Below, one piece after another: positions 1 to 9,490 of a stretch of 46,659 nucleotides of DNA. The notes below the pieces were generated by a model, which saw only the letters and a list, made by a program, of their open reading frames with translations, did no database searches and was not told where the DNA came from. A program made the translations under genes and the position numbers. Source of the stretch: Planctomycetota bacterium (GTDB taxonomy: Bacteria; Planctomycetota; Planctomycetia; Pirellulales; Pirellulaceae). Position 1 is the first letter of the stretch; each line of letters opens with the position of its first letter. The DNA is taken from positions 1-46,659 of the forward strand of contig JAJRVM010000106.1 of the NCBI GenBank assembly GCA_024277285.1, read 5' to 3'.

Positions 1-1220
1 CAACGCGCCAACGGCTCGGGCACTTTCGCGTCTCCTGTGCCGCCATCCCCCGTATCAGCGTCTCCTGTACCCAACTTCATAGCGGAGTCCCCGTCCGCCA
101 TCGCTTGGCCCGGCACGCGGACGGCAGGCGGTTCGCCTGTGGTCGGAGTGGCAGCTGCAGCTGCCGGCGTTTTCATATCGCCACCGGGTGGAATGGGAAA
201 CGTGTGTGGGTCGGCAGTGGGCGGCGTTTCGGTCGCCCTCCCCTCCGTGGTCCGCGTGGCATCCCTTGGCGCGATGCCGCCGGTGTCGCGATCCTTTGAC
301 ACCGCCACGCCATCGGCTGACGCGTCTGGTGTTGCTGCATCCGGCTTCGTCGTCCCGGATTCTCCAACCTCGTCAACCGGGGCCGATGCGACCGGCGTGC
401 CGCTCGATGTGCCACCGCCGGAACCACCCACTCCTTGACCACCCTTCGCGGCAGATTCAGAGGAAGACGCGTCCGCGAGCATGCGTCCCAGAATGGGGTG
501 ATTGCCATCCAACGGCCCCATCAGCATCAGTGCTCCAAGCGCCAGAAGAAAAGCCACAACCAACGTTATGGCCAGCGGCAGAATCCGAATGCTGGCACCA
601 GCCCCTTTTGCCACTGTCGCAGCAGGCGCGACAGCCGGCACCTGAGCCGACTCGCGTGAATCGGAACCGCGGACTTGTTCGTCGTGGTCAGCCGGCGGTC
701 CTTCCGTGGTTATTGGCGGGACAGGTTGCGGCGGCCGGGGCAACACGGGCGGCCCTCCGGCACGTTCGCTCACCCCCTCTGGCAACGCAACCTGCGTGGC
801 CACATCGTCGGCCTCTTCCGTGCGCAACGCGTCGATCCGTGCCTGCAGCGACCGAATCCGTTCGCGCAAAGCGGGATCGACATCGGCGGGCTCGCCCAAT
901 ACCAACGTCAGGATCTGATGGCACGAGGCCACTTCAGCCAAATGCACATCCGACTCGAGACAAACCTTTTCAAAATCGGGAACCCGATCCTGAGGCAACG
1001 TGTTGTCTAAATACTCGGCAACCGTATTCGCATCCAACCCCATGCCTTTGCCCGAGAGCTTCGGAGCACCCAGCCGTAGCTTGCGTGTAACACTGCGGAT
1101 CCGATGAACCAGCCCACTGGCAAATTCGCTCTCTTCTATCTTCTCGCCCAAGTCCCGCGCATCGGCCGGTTCCAGGATATCATCCAAATACGCTAGCAGT
1201 GTGCGGAGTGTCAGTCGCAT
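1..1220 (-). CDS. Single-TM protein with anti-sigma-like N-terminus (3' end outside window)
   Basis: The frame is open from an ATG at 1220 to the left edge of the window, so the C-terminus is missing; about 406 residues are visible. The N-terminal ~135 residues form two similar helical modules (AYLDDILEP near residue 10 and AEYLDNTLP near residue 68). They resemble the small helical domains of anti-sigma/zinc-finger-like proteins but have no Cys/His cluster. A Pro-rich linker follows, then one hydrophobic segment at about residues 207-232, then a long Gly/Ser/Thr/Ala/Pro-rich stretch that should be extracytoplasmic. I recall the N-terminus as strongly conserved across Planctomycetes, but no function is known to me. 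A membrane-tethered regulator is an inference. No second start lies upstream. Confidence 0.8.
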   Translation of the reverse strand, partial: MRLTLRTLLAYLDDILEPADARDLGEKIEESEFASGLVHRIRSVTRKLRLGAPKLSGKGMGLDANTVAEYLDNTLPQDRVPDFEKVCLESDVHLAEVASCHQILTLVLGEPADVDPALRERIRSLQARIDALRTEEADDVATQVALPEGVSERAGGPPVLPRPPQPVPPITTEGPPADHDEQVRGSDSRESAQVPAVAPAATVAKGAGASIRILPLAITLVVAFLLALGALMLMGPLDGNHPILGRMLADASSSESAAKGGQGVGGSGGGTSSGTPVASAPVDEVGESGTTKPDAATPDASADGVAVSKDRDTGGIAPRDATRTTEGRATETPPTADPHTFPIPPGGDMKTPAAAAATPTTGEPPAVRVPGQAMADGDSAMKLGTGDADTGDGGTGDAKVPEPLAR

Positions 1221-1431
1221 CGATCCGTCCCTAACGCGGGTTTCGCCCGCAAGTAGCAAAAACTGAAAGCCCGGATTGGCCGACGCCTCTCAGGGAGACG
1301 CCTCTCAGGGAAATGATGTGTGCACGGTGCAGCGCATCTCGACAACGCCTTCGTCATTAATGGTGCGGTTCACCTCATCGATCCGTACAAGAATATTCGC
1401 TTTTTTTGGACCGTAACCCTGGCACTAGGAG

Positions 1432-1467
1432 GCAAGAATGACGAAGTACCCAATGACGAAAAGGCGA
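1432..1467 (+). repeat. Dispersed short repeat (MTKYPMTK type), copy 1
   Basis: The core AATGACGAAGTACCCAATGA recurs in inverted orientation at 15169-15207. Both copies translate in one frame to MTKYPMTK. Repeats of this kind are, to my knowledge, widespread between planctomycete genes. Confidence 0.6.
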
Positions 1468-1520
1468 TTCCGCAAGCAGTTGCGGGCATGCTTCTTGCGG
1501 ATGCAGACGTTGTTTCGTCA

Positions 1521-1757
1521 ATGGGACGAGTGTGCCACTGCATGCGCAAACGATTTCCCCATCCCGATCGATCAGGCACTTCCACTCCACCCATCCACCA
1601 CACCGCCGCGCTGGGCACGCAGTGCGAACCGTCAACTCGTTTTCCAATGGGACGAGTGTGCCACTGCATGCGCAAACGAATTCCCCATCCCGATCGACCT
1701 GGCACTTCCACTCCACTCATCCACCACACCGCCGCGCTGGGCACGCAGTGCGAGCCG
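1521..1757 (+). repeat. Family A repeat, two tandem units of 126 bp
   Basis: Two direct copies start at 1521 and 1647 with ATGGGACGAG, share the core GTGCCACTGCATGCGCAAAC, and end with GCACGCAGTGCGA (1615 and 1741). They differ at only a few positions. A trailing segment (1758-1811) matches the module that follows or precedes the other family A copies at 8590-8842 and 46400-46659. Confidence 0.85.
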
Positions 1758-1811
1758 TTTTGCGACTCCCCATCTTGCAGCTCGATCGCGCGCTTCACAC
1801 CGCTCGACTGA

Positions 1812-1842
1812 GTGTTTTCTTTTGCCCATAATACTCTTTTGC
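1812..1842. repeat. Family C fragment (CTTTTGCCC motifs)
   Basis: Two close copies of CTTTTGCCC, at about 1819 and 1835, resemble one arm of the inverted-repeat family C seen complete at 13555-13672, 22174-22385 and 25327-25434. It joins directly to the family G copy. Confidence 0.5.
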
Positions 1843-1903
1843 CCACATCGACCACTCGCTCGCGGAGCAAGAACGGGATAAACAGAACCACTACAGATCA
1901 GCA
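1842..1903 (+). repeat. Family G repeat, copy 1
   Basis: About 60 bp with the core CAAGAACGGGATAAACAGAA is nearly identical to 29293-29354 and in the same orientation. Both copies have a family C fragment immediately to the left and family A units nearby. Confidence 0.8.
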
Positions 1904-1957
1904 CGTTTTTTGGCAGGCCAGTCCTGACCCTTTTTTTCCAATAAGGCAAGCGTATCG

Positions 1958-2221
1958 ATGGATTTAGATACCGAAGAAGATCGACCGATACGATTCGGCG
2001 ACCGAGTGGCCAAAGCCATTGACAATCCCTGGGCCGTCATTGCCTCGCTGCTGCTGGTCTTTGCCGTTTTCGGCATTCCGTTGATCTGGATCAGCAAGGC
2101 GTTTCCAACGTGGGGTAAGGTCGTGTTGACCCTTGCCGTCACCGTCTACACCGGACTGCTCCTGTGGGGCTTCTGGCTCATCATGCTCTGGTCTTACCAC
2201 CGCATCATCAACGCGTTGTGA
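1958..2221 (+). CDS. Small two-TM membrane protein
   Basis: This 87-residue protein starts at an ATG preceded by AAGGCAAGCG, a weak ribosome binding site. It has an acidic then basic N-terminus (~27 residues) and two hydrophobic segments, at about residues 28-50 and 57-80, ending in HRIINAL. I do not recognise the family. The composition is that of an inner-membrane protein with both ends probably cytoplasmic. It converges on the MBL hydrolase gene, with a duplicated 18 bp unit between the two stops. Confidence 0.7.
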   Translation: MDLDTEEDRPIRFGDRVAKAIDNPWAVIASLLLVFAVFGIPLIWISKAFPTWGKVVLTLAVTVYTGLLLWGFWLIMLWSYHRIINAL

Positions 2222-2224
2222 ACC

Positions 2225-2260
2225 GCCATCGTACCTGCAGTGGCCATCGTACCTGCAGTG
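2225..2260. repeat. 18 bp tandem duplication between convergent genes
   Basis: GCCATCGTACCTGCAGTG occurs twice in tandem (2225-2242 and 2243-2260), four bases after one stop codon and seven bases from the other. The unit contains the palindrome CTGCAG. Confidence 0.9.
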
Positions 2261-2266
2261 ACTAGT

Positions 2267-3010
2267 TTAGATTTCAATTTCCATGCGGTCGTACCCGATC
2301 TCGGTGCGCGGAAAGATCGCGCGCGCGGCATCGAGCCCCAGTTCGTCGTCGCTTTCCGCAATCGGGTTGATATGCACCAACACCATGCGTCCCACCATGG
2401 CCTTGCGAGCCACCTTCACCACCGGCGAAATACAACTGTGGCCGGTCAGCGCCGCACGCTCTTCCCAGCCGTCCGGAAAATAGCACTCGTGAATCAACAG
2501 ATTGACACCCCGAATCTTGTCGACGTAATCAGCATCCTCGCGCGCGGTCGTGTCGGTAACATATGCCATCGAGCGATCGGGCCAGTCCAATCGATATCCG
2601 ACGGCTCCACCGGGGTGTTCGAGCGGAAAATGGTTGAGCGTCGTCTCGCCCGGCAACTGCACCGGACCGGGCACCAGCGGCTGCCATTGAATCGGCGGCA
2701 TCGCGGGAAAGAGCTGTTCGCTAAACAGATGCTCCCGCAGAGCTGCCAACTTCTCCGGCGCGCCATGCACGCGCACTCGATCGACCTCCTTCTCGTGCAA
2801 CACATCAAACAAGAACGTCAGGCCGACGACATGGTCAAGGTGCGTGTGAGTCAGAAAGATATCGAGCGTTGGCGTAATGATGTAGTCGCGTGCTCGATAC
2901 ATTGCGGTCCCCGCATCCAGGATCACGCCACACTCGGGCAGCATCATGCAAGCGGTTTGCCGCGCGTCGGTTGGATGGTAGCCCGTGGTACCGAGCAGCA
3001 CGATTTTCAT
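2267..3010 (-). CDS. MBL-fold metal-dependent hydrolase (RNase Z-like)
   Basis: The 247-residue protein has the metallo-beta-lactamase metal-binding signature HTHLDH at residues 55-60. Further likely ligands are the Asp in YVTDTT (~152), the His in TGHS (~189) and the His near the end in LVHINP. The overall order (short glycine-rich start LLGTTGYHP, HxHxDH, late single histidines) matches the RNase Z/PqqB/phosphodiesterase branch. RNase Z normally has extra substrate-binding elements that I cannot identify here, so the substrate, whether tRNA, cyclic nucleotide or a small ester, is open. Probably a soluble cytoplasmic zinc enzyme. It stands alone, convergent with the small membrane protein on its left. 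Confidence 0.88.
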   Translation of the reverse strand: MKIVLLGTTGYHPTDARQTACMMLPECGVILDAGTAMYRARDYIITPTLDIFLTHTHLDHVVGLTFLFDVLHEKEVDRVRVHGAPEKLAALREHLFSEQLFPAMPPIQWQPLVPGPVQLPGETTLNHFPLEHPGGAVGYRLDWPDRSMAYVTDTTAREDADYVDKIRGVNLLIHECYFPDGWEERAALTGHSCISPVVKVARKAMVGRMVLVHINPIAESDDELGLDAARAIFPRTEIGYDRMEIEI

Positions 3011-3352
3011 GAGTCAGGATCTCGACATGTGACGCCCAGTGGGCCCACACTCCGTGTGGTGAAGTGACGAACGAACACGTTTCGCGTCTCCGGCAGCCAA
3101 CCGACCTCCATCCTACCGGCCCCAAGTCATCGCCGCAACGCAACATGGGCTGTAACCGTTCACGGAAACGAGGCCGCTCCGCAGGCACGTTCAGGAGGGG
3201 GACCGCTACGAGAGGCGAATGCAGAAGCCCTCCGCTGGGCATGCCCCAGCAGGAGGCATGACTTGTCAGCTACCAGAGGAACTCGCACCCGGAGTCACCA
3301 CCGAGCTGACGCAGCGATCACGTGCCGCGCAACCTGTTTGCCGCCCTCCTCG
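3011..3352. other. Intergenic region with palindromic repeats
   Basis: This gap has no gene. It holds a family F-like hairpin CCACACTCCGTGTGG (3046-3060) and a family D-like hairpin CTGGGCATGCCCCAG (near 3235-3252). The latter sits in the same setting (GAAGCCCTCCG) as the copies near 35760 and 39290. The remainder shows nothing recognisable. Confidence 0.55.
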
Positions 3353-6300
3353 CTAACGCTCGGGGCCGAGCCAACGTTGGAGCCCTTTTTTCACTTCATC
3401 CTCGATGATGCGGCCGGTCGCCTTCCGCAACATGTCAGCCGCCAGACGTTCCAGCGCACGCCGATCGAACTGAGGTTTGCTAAGCGTGCCGCCGATCGGG
3501 ATCTGAATCGTCTGACCACGCCAAGCGACCAGGTGCGGGTTACTGGCGATCCATTGATCCTGGATTGGCACCTGTGCGACCAGCGCCAGCGACTGGTCAA
3601 ACCCGACACTGCCCCGAGTGTGGATCATGACACTACCGGCCTTGAACAGCAGTCGATCGTGATGGACACGTTGATCCACGACCTGAAAATGCACTTCCTG
3701 TTGCGGCAGCTGGATCCATGGCGACTCGCTCAACTGGCCCAAGTCGCCCAGCTTCAGTTGCAGTGCGGCCTGGACCTGGCCGGCAACCAGAATCAGTTGC
3801 CGAGCAAGCGGGCCGGGGCCAACGCTGGCGTTATGTACTTGCAGTGTGCCTTTCGCGCGCGCGGCCTTGGGCTGGTCCAGTGGAATGGTCGCCTGGTCAA
3901 GTGACAACGAGAACTGGCCTTTCGCTTCGGTTGCATCGGCAACAACCGGCGCGATGTACTTGAACCACTGGTCACACATACCTGCGGTGATTTGGACGTT
4001 CGTCAACGCCCGGCCCGAGGCAAGCGAGATCATCGGCGGCGCAACGTTCAAATGAACGGTTGGCTCGATGCGCAACGCCCCGCCACTGACAGGCAATTCG
4101 ATGGTCCCCGTTTGGATTGTCCCCTCTTTCAACGTTGCCGTCAGCTCTCCGGCACCGATCGAAATACCAAAGATATCGGCCGACTGCCAACTGACACCGC
4201 TGGCGCCGGCAAGTCCCAGCGGGATCACTCCTTGGGCAGCATGCGCAGCGTCCTGAAGGTCCGCCGACGCGTGGGAACGATCGGCCGCACGCTGAAATAA
4301 CGGTCCACGCAGATGAAACGGCTGCGTGTCATGCCCCGTCCATTGCACTTGTTCTTGCAGTCCCGGTGCCCACTGCCGCAGCAATTTGGCCAAATCGTAC
4401 GTCACCTGGCCATGTAAATCGACGAAGCACAGACCGTGGGGCTGACGTAAGTCGCCACGAAACCACAACTGCAGTTTATCAGCAGACTCCAACTCGAATC
4501 GTTCCAAACGAATCATTTCCTCTGCGGCGAGAAGTTGCCCGGTTCCGGTGATCTTCAGCGTCGGTTCCTGCCACACGGTTGTCCAGGTCGCGCCGGAAGC
4601 TACGGGAATCACACCGCCCGCTGCCCGGTCGTCCATGGAACGTCCGCGCGTCGAACTCGTGGCGGCACCCAATGCACGCGGCCCGGCCGGGCGTTGCCGA
4701 CGCGCCAGTTCCAACCCAACCAAATCGATCGTCCACCGAGCCTGAGTGGCATCATCCAACTGGGCAAGTGACACTTGCCCCTGCACTGAGCCACCAAGCT
4801 TCCAGTCCAGCAAACCGGGCAGCACCCATGTTGAATGAAACTTATCCATGTCAGCACGGAAGGTGATGGCACCCGTAGTACGAATGCCCTGGTCACCACG
4901 ATCGACGCCCAGATCGGTAACGCGAAACGCGACCGCTTCGGACTGAAACGTCGCTTCGGTCAAACTGAGCCGCGACGCGTCGAAGTCCCATCTTCCTGCT
5001 AACTCTAGTGCAACCATGCGCTCATGGATCCGCACACTTGGCGAATCGTACGTGAACGGTTCGCTCGTCAGTTTGCTCCGTTCGATTGCGATCGCGCGCC
5101 GGCTGATTCGCGCCGTCAGATGTGCATCCATGGGGCCAGCGACCGCAGACGCCTCGCCGGCAATGCCGGCGGGCAACAGGGGACGCAAACGTGCAAACCA
5201 GCTACTCCATTGCCCCGTGGCCTGACATCCGATGACCCACAGAGCGTCGAGTCCTGGCGAATCGACCGGTTCAAGCAACTGCAGGTCCAGCTGATCCGTG
5301 CGGCTGGCCAGTTCCAGATGCGCCGAGTGGACTCGCGCCACTTGGCCGTCGGCCGATTCGCCCTCGGCCGTAAACGTTATTGCCAGCCGCGGTTCGCGCC
5401 AGCGACCGATCGCCTGGGTGGCAAGATCAAAGTTCTCGACTAACCCGGTCCCTTGGACCTTCACACGCTGACCGTCGCCTTGCTTCCAGGCAAGCCGTGC
5501 CGACAGAGTGCCGGCCGCCTGCACCGAACCAAGCTCGATGAACTCCTGCAATTGATTGGTTAGCTGTTGCAAGTCACATTGAAGAGTAAATGAACCCTGC
5601 GCGGCCGTGGCGTTGCCGGTAAGTGACAAGAACGAGGACTGGCAATCTAATTGTTTGACCTGCCAACGATTGGCTACGCGATTCACGTCGACCGACACCT
5701 GCAACGGAGATTTCCACGAGAATCGTTGTGCAGCGCGACGTCCCGACAGTTCGGATGTCTCGATCCATACCTTCCATTGCCGCTGGCCCGATTCATTGCG
5801 TCCGTGAAGCTTGAAAGTCATCGTGCCCGATTCGATGACGGCGCCGTCGCGCAGACGTAGCGAATGCGGCAGCGTAGCCGCCAAGCGAGCAAGGTTAACG
5901 CGCCCGGCCACCGTTAGATCGGCCGTTCTAGCCAGGTCCACCAAACGCTGCATCGTGTGGCCCTCGGGCAAGGCTGGCCAAGGCAATTGGCCATCGAACG
6001 CGACGTGGCCTGCATCGCAAGTAATTCTGACGTTCTCCATTTGCCAAGTGTCACCGACCGCGCGGCAGATTCCCTGCCCCTCGATCTTGTCAAATGCCAA
6101 CCGATCGGCGGCGAGGATGTCCGGAGCTGCAAGCTGGAATTGCCGCACCGTGAGCTGCTGCAAGTCGATCTCCATGCCGCGTCCGATCGACTGCCAAGAT
6201 GCTTCCAGCTGACCATCTGCGATACCCGTCAGTGCGACGGATGGCGCAAAGCGTTTCAAGACACCTTGCAGTAGCGACAGATCGAGCGACTGGACCATGG

Positions 6301-6994
6301 CCGTGACCGACCAGTGCGTCGATGAAGTGGCCCCTCCTTCCGCTGCCGGTACCCACGTTACGGCACCGGTAAGCGAACTTGCTTGGGGGCCCATGGCAGC
6401 ACGACAGGAATGCAATTCAACACCGCCCCGACGGTTCGCGCCGTTGGCAAGCGTGACGGTCGCGGCAATCGCATCGAATCGCACTGGGTTTGCCAGCGGA
6501 GTAACGGCAGTGCTGATCTCGATCACACCCGCAGTAATCTCAATGATCCCAGAAGCGCGCCCGGACGACTCGTTGCGCGCCAAATATGCGGCCAAGGCAT
6601 CCTCAAGATTGCTACCATCGGCGCGCAGTCGCAATGGGATTTTCGGTTGATCAATCGTGATCTTGCCAAAATCGTCGTTGCCCAACAGCAGCGCGAACAG
6701 AGACCGCTCGGTCCGCACGGCCCCGATCGACACAACGCTCTGGCCTGCCCTGTCGATGACTCGCACGTCGCGCAGAACGATCGGTTCAAACCACTCAAGC
6801 GTGACGTCCTGGGTCGTTACCGTCGCGTCCAGATCACGCGTCAGGTAGGCAAGCGCGTGGGGCCACAACAGGCGGCTGCCAACCATCGCGGGCGCAAACC
6901 ACGCCAGCGCGGTCGTTGCCAGCAACAGCACAGTGATGCTCAATATCCACCGCGCGCGGCGGCCTCGAATCAGGGGGACAATGCGCAGGTACAT
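3353..6994 (-). CDS. AsmA/TamB-like large envelope protein
   Basis: A 1213-residue protein with a basic N-terminus and one membrane anchor at about residues 14-38. A very long region rich in alternating hydrophobic/polar beta strands follows. The beginning after the anchor (LYLTRDLDATVTTQ-like segment, then VRVIDRAGQ and IGAVRTERS) is typical of AsmA-family proteins: anchor, then 'function of the layer above' strands. The C-terminal ~150 residues contain a final AsmA-like module ending in IPIGGTLSKPQFD and a charged helix. Family members form hydrophobic grooves spanning the periplasm and are linked to lipid transport and outer-membrane homeostasis; that role here is inference. It diverges from rarA with ~260 bp between the starts. 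Confidence 0.8.
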   Translation of the reverse strand: MYLRIVPLIRGRRARWILSITVLLLATTALAWFAPAMVGSRLLWPHALAYLTRDLDATVTTQDVTLEWFEPIVLRDVRVIDRAGQSVVSIGAVRTERSLFALLLGNDDFGKITIDQPKIPLRLRADGSNLEDALAAYLARNESSGRASGIIEITAGVIEISTAVTPLANPVRFDAIAATVTLANGANRRGGVELHSCRAAMGPQASSLTGAVTWVPAAEGGATSSTHWSVTAMVQSLDLSLLQGVLKRFAPSVALTGIADGQLEASWQSIGRGMEIDLQQLTVRQFQLAAPDILAADRLAFDKIEGQGICRAVGDTWQMENVRITCDAGHVAFDGQLPWPALPEGHTMQRLVDLARTADLTVAGRVNLARLAATLPHSLRLRDGAVIESGTMTFKLHGRNESGQRQWKVWIETSELSGRRAAQRFSWKSPLQVSVDVNRVANRWQVKQLDCQSSFLSLTGNATAAQGSFTLQCDLQQLTNQLQEFIELGSVQAAGTLSARLAWKQGDGQRVKVQGTGLVENFDLATQAIGRWREPRLAITFTAEGESADGQVARVHSAHLELASRTDQLDLQLLEPVDSPGLDALWVIGCQATGQWSSWFARLRPLLPAGIAGEASAVAGPMDAHLTARISRRAIAIERSKLTSEPFTYDSPSVRIHERMVALELAGRWDFDASRLSLTEATFQSEAVAFRVTDLGVDRGDQGIRTTGAITFRADMDKFHSTWVLPGLLDWKLGGSVQGQVSLAQLDDATQARWTIDLVGLELARRQRPAGPRALGAATSSTRGRSMDDRAAGGVIPVASGATWTTVWQEPTLKITGTGQLLAAEEMIRLERFELESADKLQLWFRGDLRQPHGLCFVDLHGQVTYDLAKLLRQWAPGLQEQVQWTGHDTQPFHLRGPLFQRAADRSHASADLQDAAHAAQGVIPLGLAGASGVSWQSADIFGISIGAGELTATLKEGTIQTGTIELPVSGGALRIEPTVHLNVAPPMISLASGRALTNVQITAGMCDQWFKYIAPVVADATEAKGQFSLSLDQATIPLDQPKAARAKGTLQVHNASVGPGPLARQLILVAGQVQAALQLKLGDLGQLSESPWIQLPQQEVHFQVVDQRVHHDRLLFKAGSVMIHTRGSVGFDQSLALVAQVPIQDQWIASNPHLVAWRGQTIQIPIGGTLSKPQFDRRALERLAADMLRKATGRIIEDEVKKGLQRWLGPER

Positions 6995-7254
6995 AATAAT
7001 TCGTTTGTGAAGGGTCGGATGGTATGCCCAGGTTGAGCTCGACAGCGCAGAATATCTGCGTTGGCGACGCGGATTCTACGCGGATCGGAGCATCGGACCT
7101 AGATTAAGTGGGGCGATTGCATAAACTAGGGCGTCGCGAAAGTGCATCAAACGCAGACTCGGCAGGAAACAGACCTGGCAGGAAGCCGTGGGCCGTCTGT
7201 AGGTTCGATGCGCAGTCGGCGAACGAGCTACCACATATATTGAGCGAGGCGACG

Positions 7255-8595
7255 GTGAATTCATCCCTGTTTGATGGCCTGGAAGCAAAGAACTTCGAGC
7301 GTGCTCAACCCTTGGCGGCGCGTATGCGCCCCACTTCGCTTGACGAGATTGTGGGCCAGCAGCATTTCCTCGGGCCTGGCAAACTACTGCGGCGCTTGCT
7401 CAAAGCCGATCGCCTCGGCTCCGTCATCTTCTACGGTCCGCCGGGAACCGGCAAAACGACGCTAGCACAACTGCTGGCACGGGAGAGCTGCAGCGATTTC
7501 CAGCAGCTCAGCGCCGTAACGAGCGGTGTCAAGGACTTGCGCCAAGTCCTCACGGCGGCACGCGATCGGCTGGCCACCGGCGCCGGCAAGACACTACTTT
7601 TCATCGACGAGATTCATCGCTTCAACAAATCTCAACAAGACGCACTGTTGCCCGACGTGGAAGAGGGCATTGTCACACTGGTCGGCGCAACCACTTCGAA
7701 CCCATTCTTTTCGGTGACCAACGCACTGGTCAGCCGCAGCCAGGTTTTCCAATTCGAGCCTTTGTCAGCCGAAGATATTCGATCGTTGTTGTTACGTGCT
7801 CTGCAGGACAAGAAACGGGGCTTGGGACGTCATGACGTCCGGATAACGGACGACGCCCTGGCGTTTTTGGCGGAAGTGTCCGACGGTGACGCACGCCGCG
7901 CTCTTTCGGCCTTGGAAATTGGCGTCATGTCGAGCGAAGCACGACCGCTGCAGTTCACGCGCGATCTGGCCCAGCAGTCGGTGCAACGCAAAGCCATCGC
8001 ATACGATGCGGACGGCGATGCACACTATGATTCGGCCAGTGCGATGATCAAGAGCATTCGCGGCAGCGACCCGGATGCGGCCCTCTACTGGTTGGCCCGC
8101 ATGCTCGAGGGGGGCGAAGACGTACGGTTCCTCTGCCGTCGCTTGGTGATATTAGCCAGCGAGGACGTGGGGAATGCCGACCCACAAGCCCTGCCGCTGG
8201 CCGTCGCGGCAATGCAAGCGTGCGAATTCGTCGGGCTGCCCGAATGCCAACTCACCCTGGCCCAGACCGTCACTTACCTGGCCTGTGCGCCGAAATCAAA
8301 TGCGGCGACCCGGGCCATCGGCGCCGCACGCCGGGATGTGCGTGAGAACCGCCTGCTGCCGGTCCCAGTCCATCTGCGCGACGCACACTATCCAGGTGCC
8401 GAAGAACTGGGACATGGAGAAGGGTATCAATATGCTCACGATGCCGAAGACGGTATCGTCACCCAAGACTACCTCGGTGTTGACCGTGTCTACTACCAGC
8501 CGGTCCCACGCGGTTTTGAGGCGGAGCTGCAACAGCGACTGGAAAAGATCCGGGCGCGACTCAAGACCCAAACGCCCCCGAATGACCCCGCCTGA
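7255..8595 (+). CDS. rarA: Replication-associated recombination protein A (RarA/MgsA), AAA+ ATPase
   Basis: The reading frame is open further upstream, but similarity begins at SLFDGLE, so I chose the GTG at 7255, preceded by GAGCGAGGCGAC. This gives 446 residues, the usual RarA length. Visible are Walker A GPPGTGKTT (residues 61-69), Walker B LLFIDEIH (~114-121), sensor-1 GATTSNP (~144-150) and the arginine-finger region NALVSRSQ (~156-163). A C-terminal half with HYDSASAMIKSIRGSDPDAA and the cluster-loader-type tetramerisation domain follows. RarA acts at stalled replication forks in the cytoplasm, together with SSB. No partner gene is adjacent. Confidence 0.95.
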   Translation: MNSSLFDGLEAKNFERAQPLAARMRPTSLDEIVGQQHFLGPGKLLRRLLKADRLGSVIFYGPPGTGKTTLAQLLARESCSDFQQLSAVTSGVKDLRQVLTAARDRLATGAGKTLLFIDEIHRFNKSQQDALLPDVEEGIVTLVGATTSNPFFSVTNALVSRSQVFQFEPLSAEDIRSLLLRALQDKKRGLGRHDVRITDDALAFLAEVSDGDARRALSALEIGVMSSEARPLQFTRDLAQQSVQRKAIAYDADGDAHYDSASAMIKSIRGSDPDAALYWLARMLEGGEDVRFLCRRLVILASEDVGNADPQALPLAVAAMQACEFVGLPECQLTLAQTVTYLACAPKSNAATRAIGAARRDVRENRLLPVPVHLRDAHYPGAEELGHGEGYQYAHDAEDGIVTQDYLGVDRVYYQPVPRGFEAELQQRLEKIRARLKTQTPPNDPA

Positions 8596-9062
8596 TCGGC
8601 GACGCAGTGTGAACCGTCTCGCAACTCCCCAGCTGGCGGGTCGATTGACGCTGCGCACTGCTCAACTTGGCGTTGGCGTGTGCGCGTCGGTTTATCGCTT
8701 TGTTGGAGGGAACGATGTTGGAACACGGACGGAATGATGGTGCCACTGCATGCTCGGACGGATTTCCCATTCCAACTGATCCGGCACTACCAACCGCTCA
8801 ACCACCGCACCGTCGCACACTGCGCGCAATGCGAACCGTCGAGTGCCGCCGTAAATTGACGATGTACCAAATCACGTTTTTGCGCAGTTTAACACTATTA
8901 GGGCGATTGCTAGCACGCCATTTCAGGTATTGTGAAATTGAACGCACAAATTGGCCGACATTGATCTTCTTGGACTTGGTCAGTTCGCGTATGATTCCGC
9001 TCGCGATAGTTATATGTCGCGGGGTGCTTTAGAAGCACAGAGACGTTAGAAGCACAGAGACA
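8596..9062. other. Intergenic region, family A repeat plus unassigned sequence
   Basis: The left part (8596-8842) is a family A copy. From about 8845 to 9028 I see no gene and no repeat match within the window; it is more AT-rich. The right edge carries 17 bp tandem repeats that run into the stop codon of the following minus-strand gene. Confidence 0.6.
8604..8842 (+). repeat. Family A repeat, long copy
   Basis: It contains both modules of the family. The first (8604-8680: GCAACTCCCC, then CTGCTCAACTTGGCGTT) matches 46495-46560 in inverse orientation. The second (8740-8842) has the core GTGCCACTGCATGC, then TTTCCCATTCCAACTGATCC and ACCAACCGCTCAACCACC. It begins right after the rarA stop. Confidence 0.8.
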
Positions 9063-9077
9063 TTAGAAGACAGAGGC
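9029..9077. repeat. 17 bp tandem repeat overlapping a stop codon
   Basis: TTAGAAGCACAGAGACG starts at 9029 and 9046, and a shortened third unit starts at 9063. The TTA at 9063-9065 is the stop codon of the zinc-ribbon gene on the minus strand. The copies therefore look like duplications of the end of that gene. Confidence 0.9.
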
Positions 9078-9329
9078 AAGTGCGGCAACCGTGGCGATGA
9101 TGCCGAGAATCCCGAGGGCGATCCACCAGATTGGCTTACCCGACCAGGGGCGAGTATCCATTATCAGGTACTCGCCACAAACGGGACATTGCTCAGCATC
9201 TTCGTATACATCCGCACCACATTCAGGGCAGACAATCGTGTCCGAACTATCCTCATCTTGAGGGTCTGAGTCCGGGTACTCGTAGTCGTCCAAGTCGTCG
9301 GTCGATTCACCCCATGAGTCGTCAGACAT
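9063..9329 (-). CDS. Small zinc-ribbon membrane protein
   Basis: An 88-residue protein: about 30 very acidic residues (many Asp/Glu/Ser), a four-cysteine zinc ribbon with CPECG and CPVCG (residues ~34-52), and one C-terminal transmembrane helix (~residues 66-87) ending at the stop. This C-tail-anchored zinc-ribbon layout is common in Planctomycetes. The ribbon should face the cytoplasm. The function is unknown to me. The last codons are part of the duplicated 17 bp unit. Confidence 0.8.
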   Translation of the reverse strand: MSDDSWGESTDDLDDYEYPDSDPQDEDSSDTIVCPECGADVYEDAEQCPVCGEYLIMDTRPWSGKPIWWIALGILGIIATVAALASVF

Positions 9330-9490
9330 AATACTGAAAGCATCCTATTCGGCACGGCCGTTCGTGAAATAACCAGTAGAGCAAAACACTCGAAGCAAGT
9401 TTAATCGTAGACGATGCTGGCATTATACCGACCAGCACGCGGGCATGAAGCCAATCTTGTCTGGTCGAGTTCTCGTCAAGGAGGGCGAAA

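Larger units (their letters stand above)
1221..1957. other. Repeat-filled intergenic region
   Basis: This 737 bp gap has no convincing gene. It holds a fragment of a dispersed repeat (1432-1467), a tandem pair of family A units (1521-1757), a family C fragment (1812-1842) and a family G copy (1842-1903). Open frames of 100-170 codons run through it on both strands, but their predicted peptides are translated repeats. The promoter of the minus-strand gene should lie just right of 1220; I could not assign its boxes. Confidence 0.7.

Noticed and set aside
188..1090. 300-codon plus-strand frame
   Set aside because: It is antisense to the anti-sigma-like gene, whose frame has clear domain and TM structure; the plus frame is Pro/Arg/His-rich, typical of a shadow.
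1521..1757. Possible CRISPR array
   Set aside because: There are only two 126 bp units similar over their whole length, with no repeat-spacer alternation and no cas genes.
1370..1891. Long open frames on both strands (up to 173 codons)
   Set aside because: They translate family A, C and G repeats; similar peptides arise at 29100-29620, and no start signal or domain supports them.
2240..3067. 275-codon plus-strand frame
   Set aside because: It lies antisense to the MBL hydrolase, which has the HxHxDH motif and a recognisable fold order.
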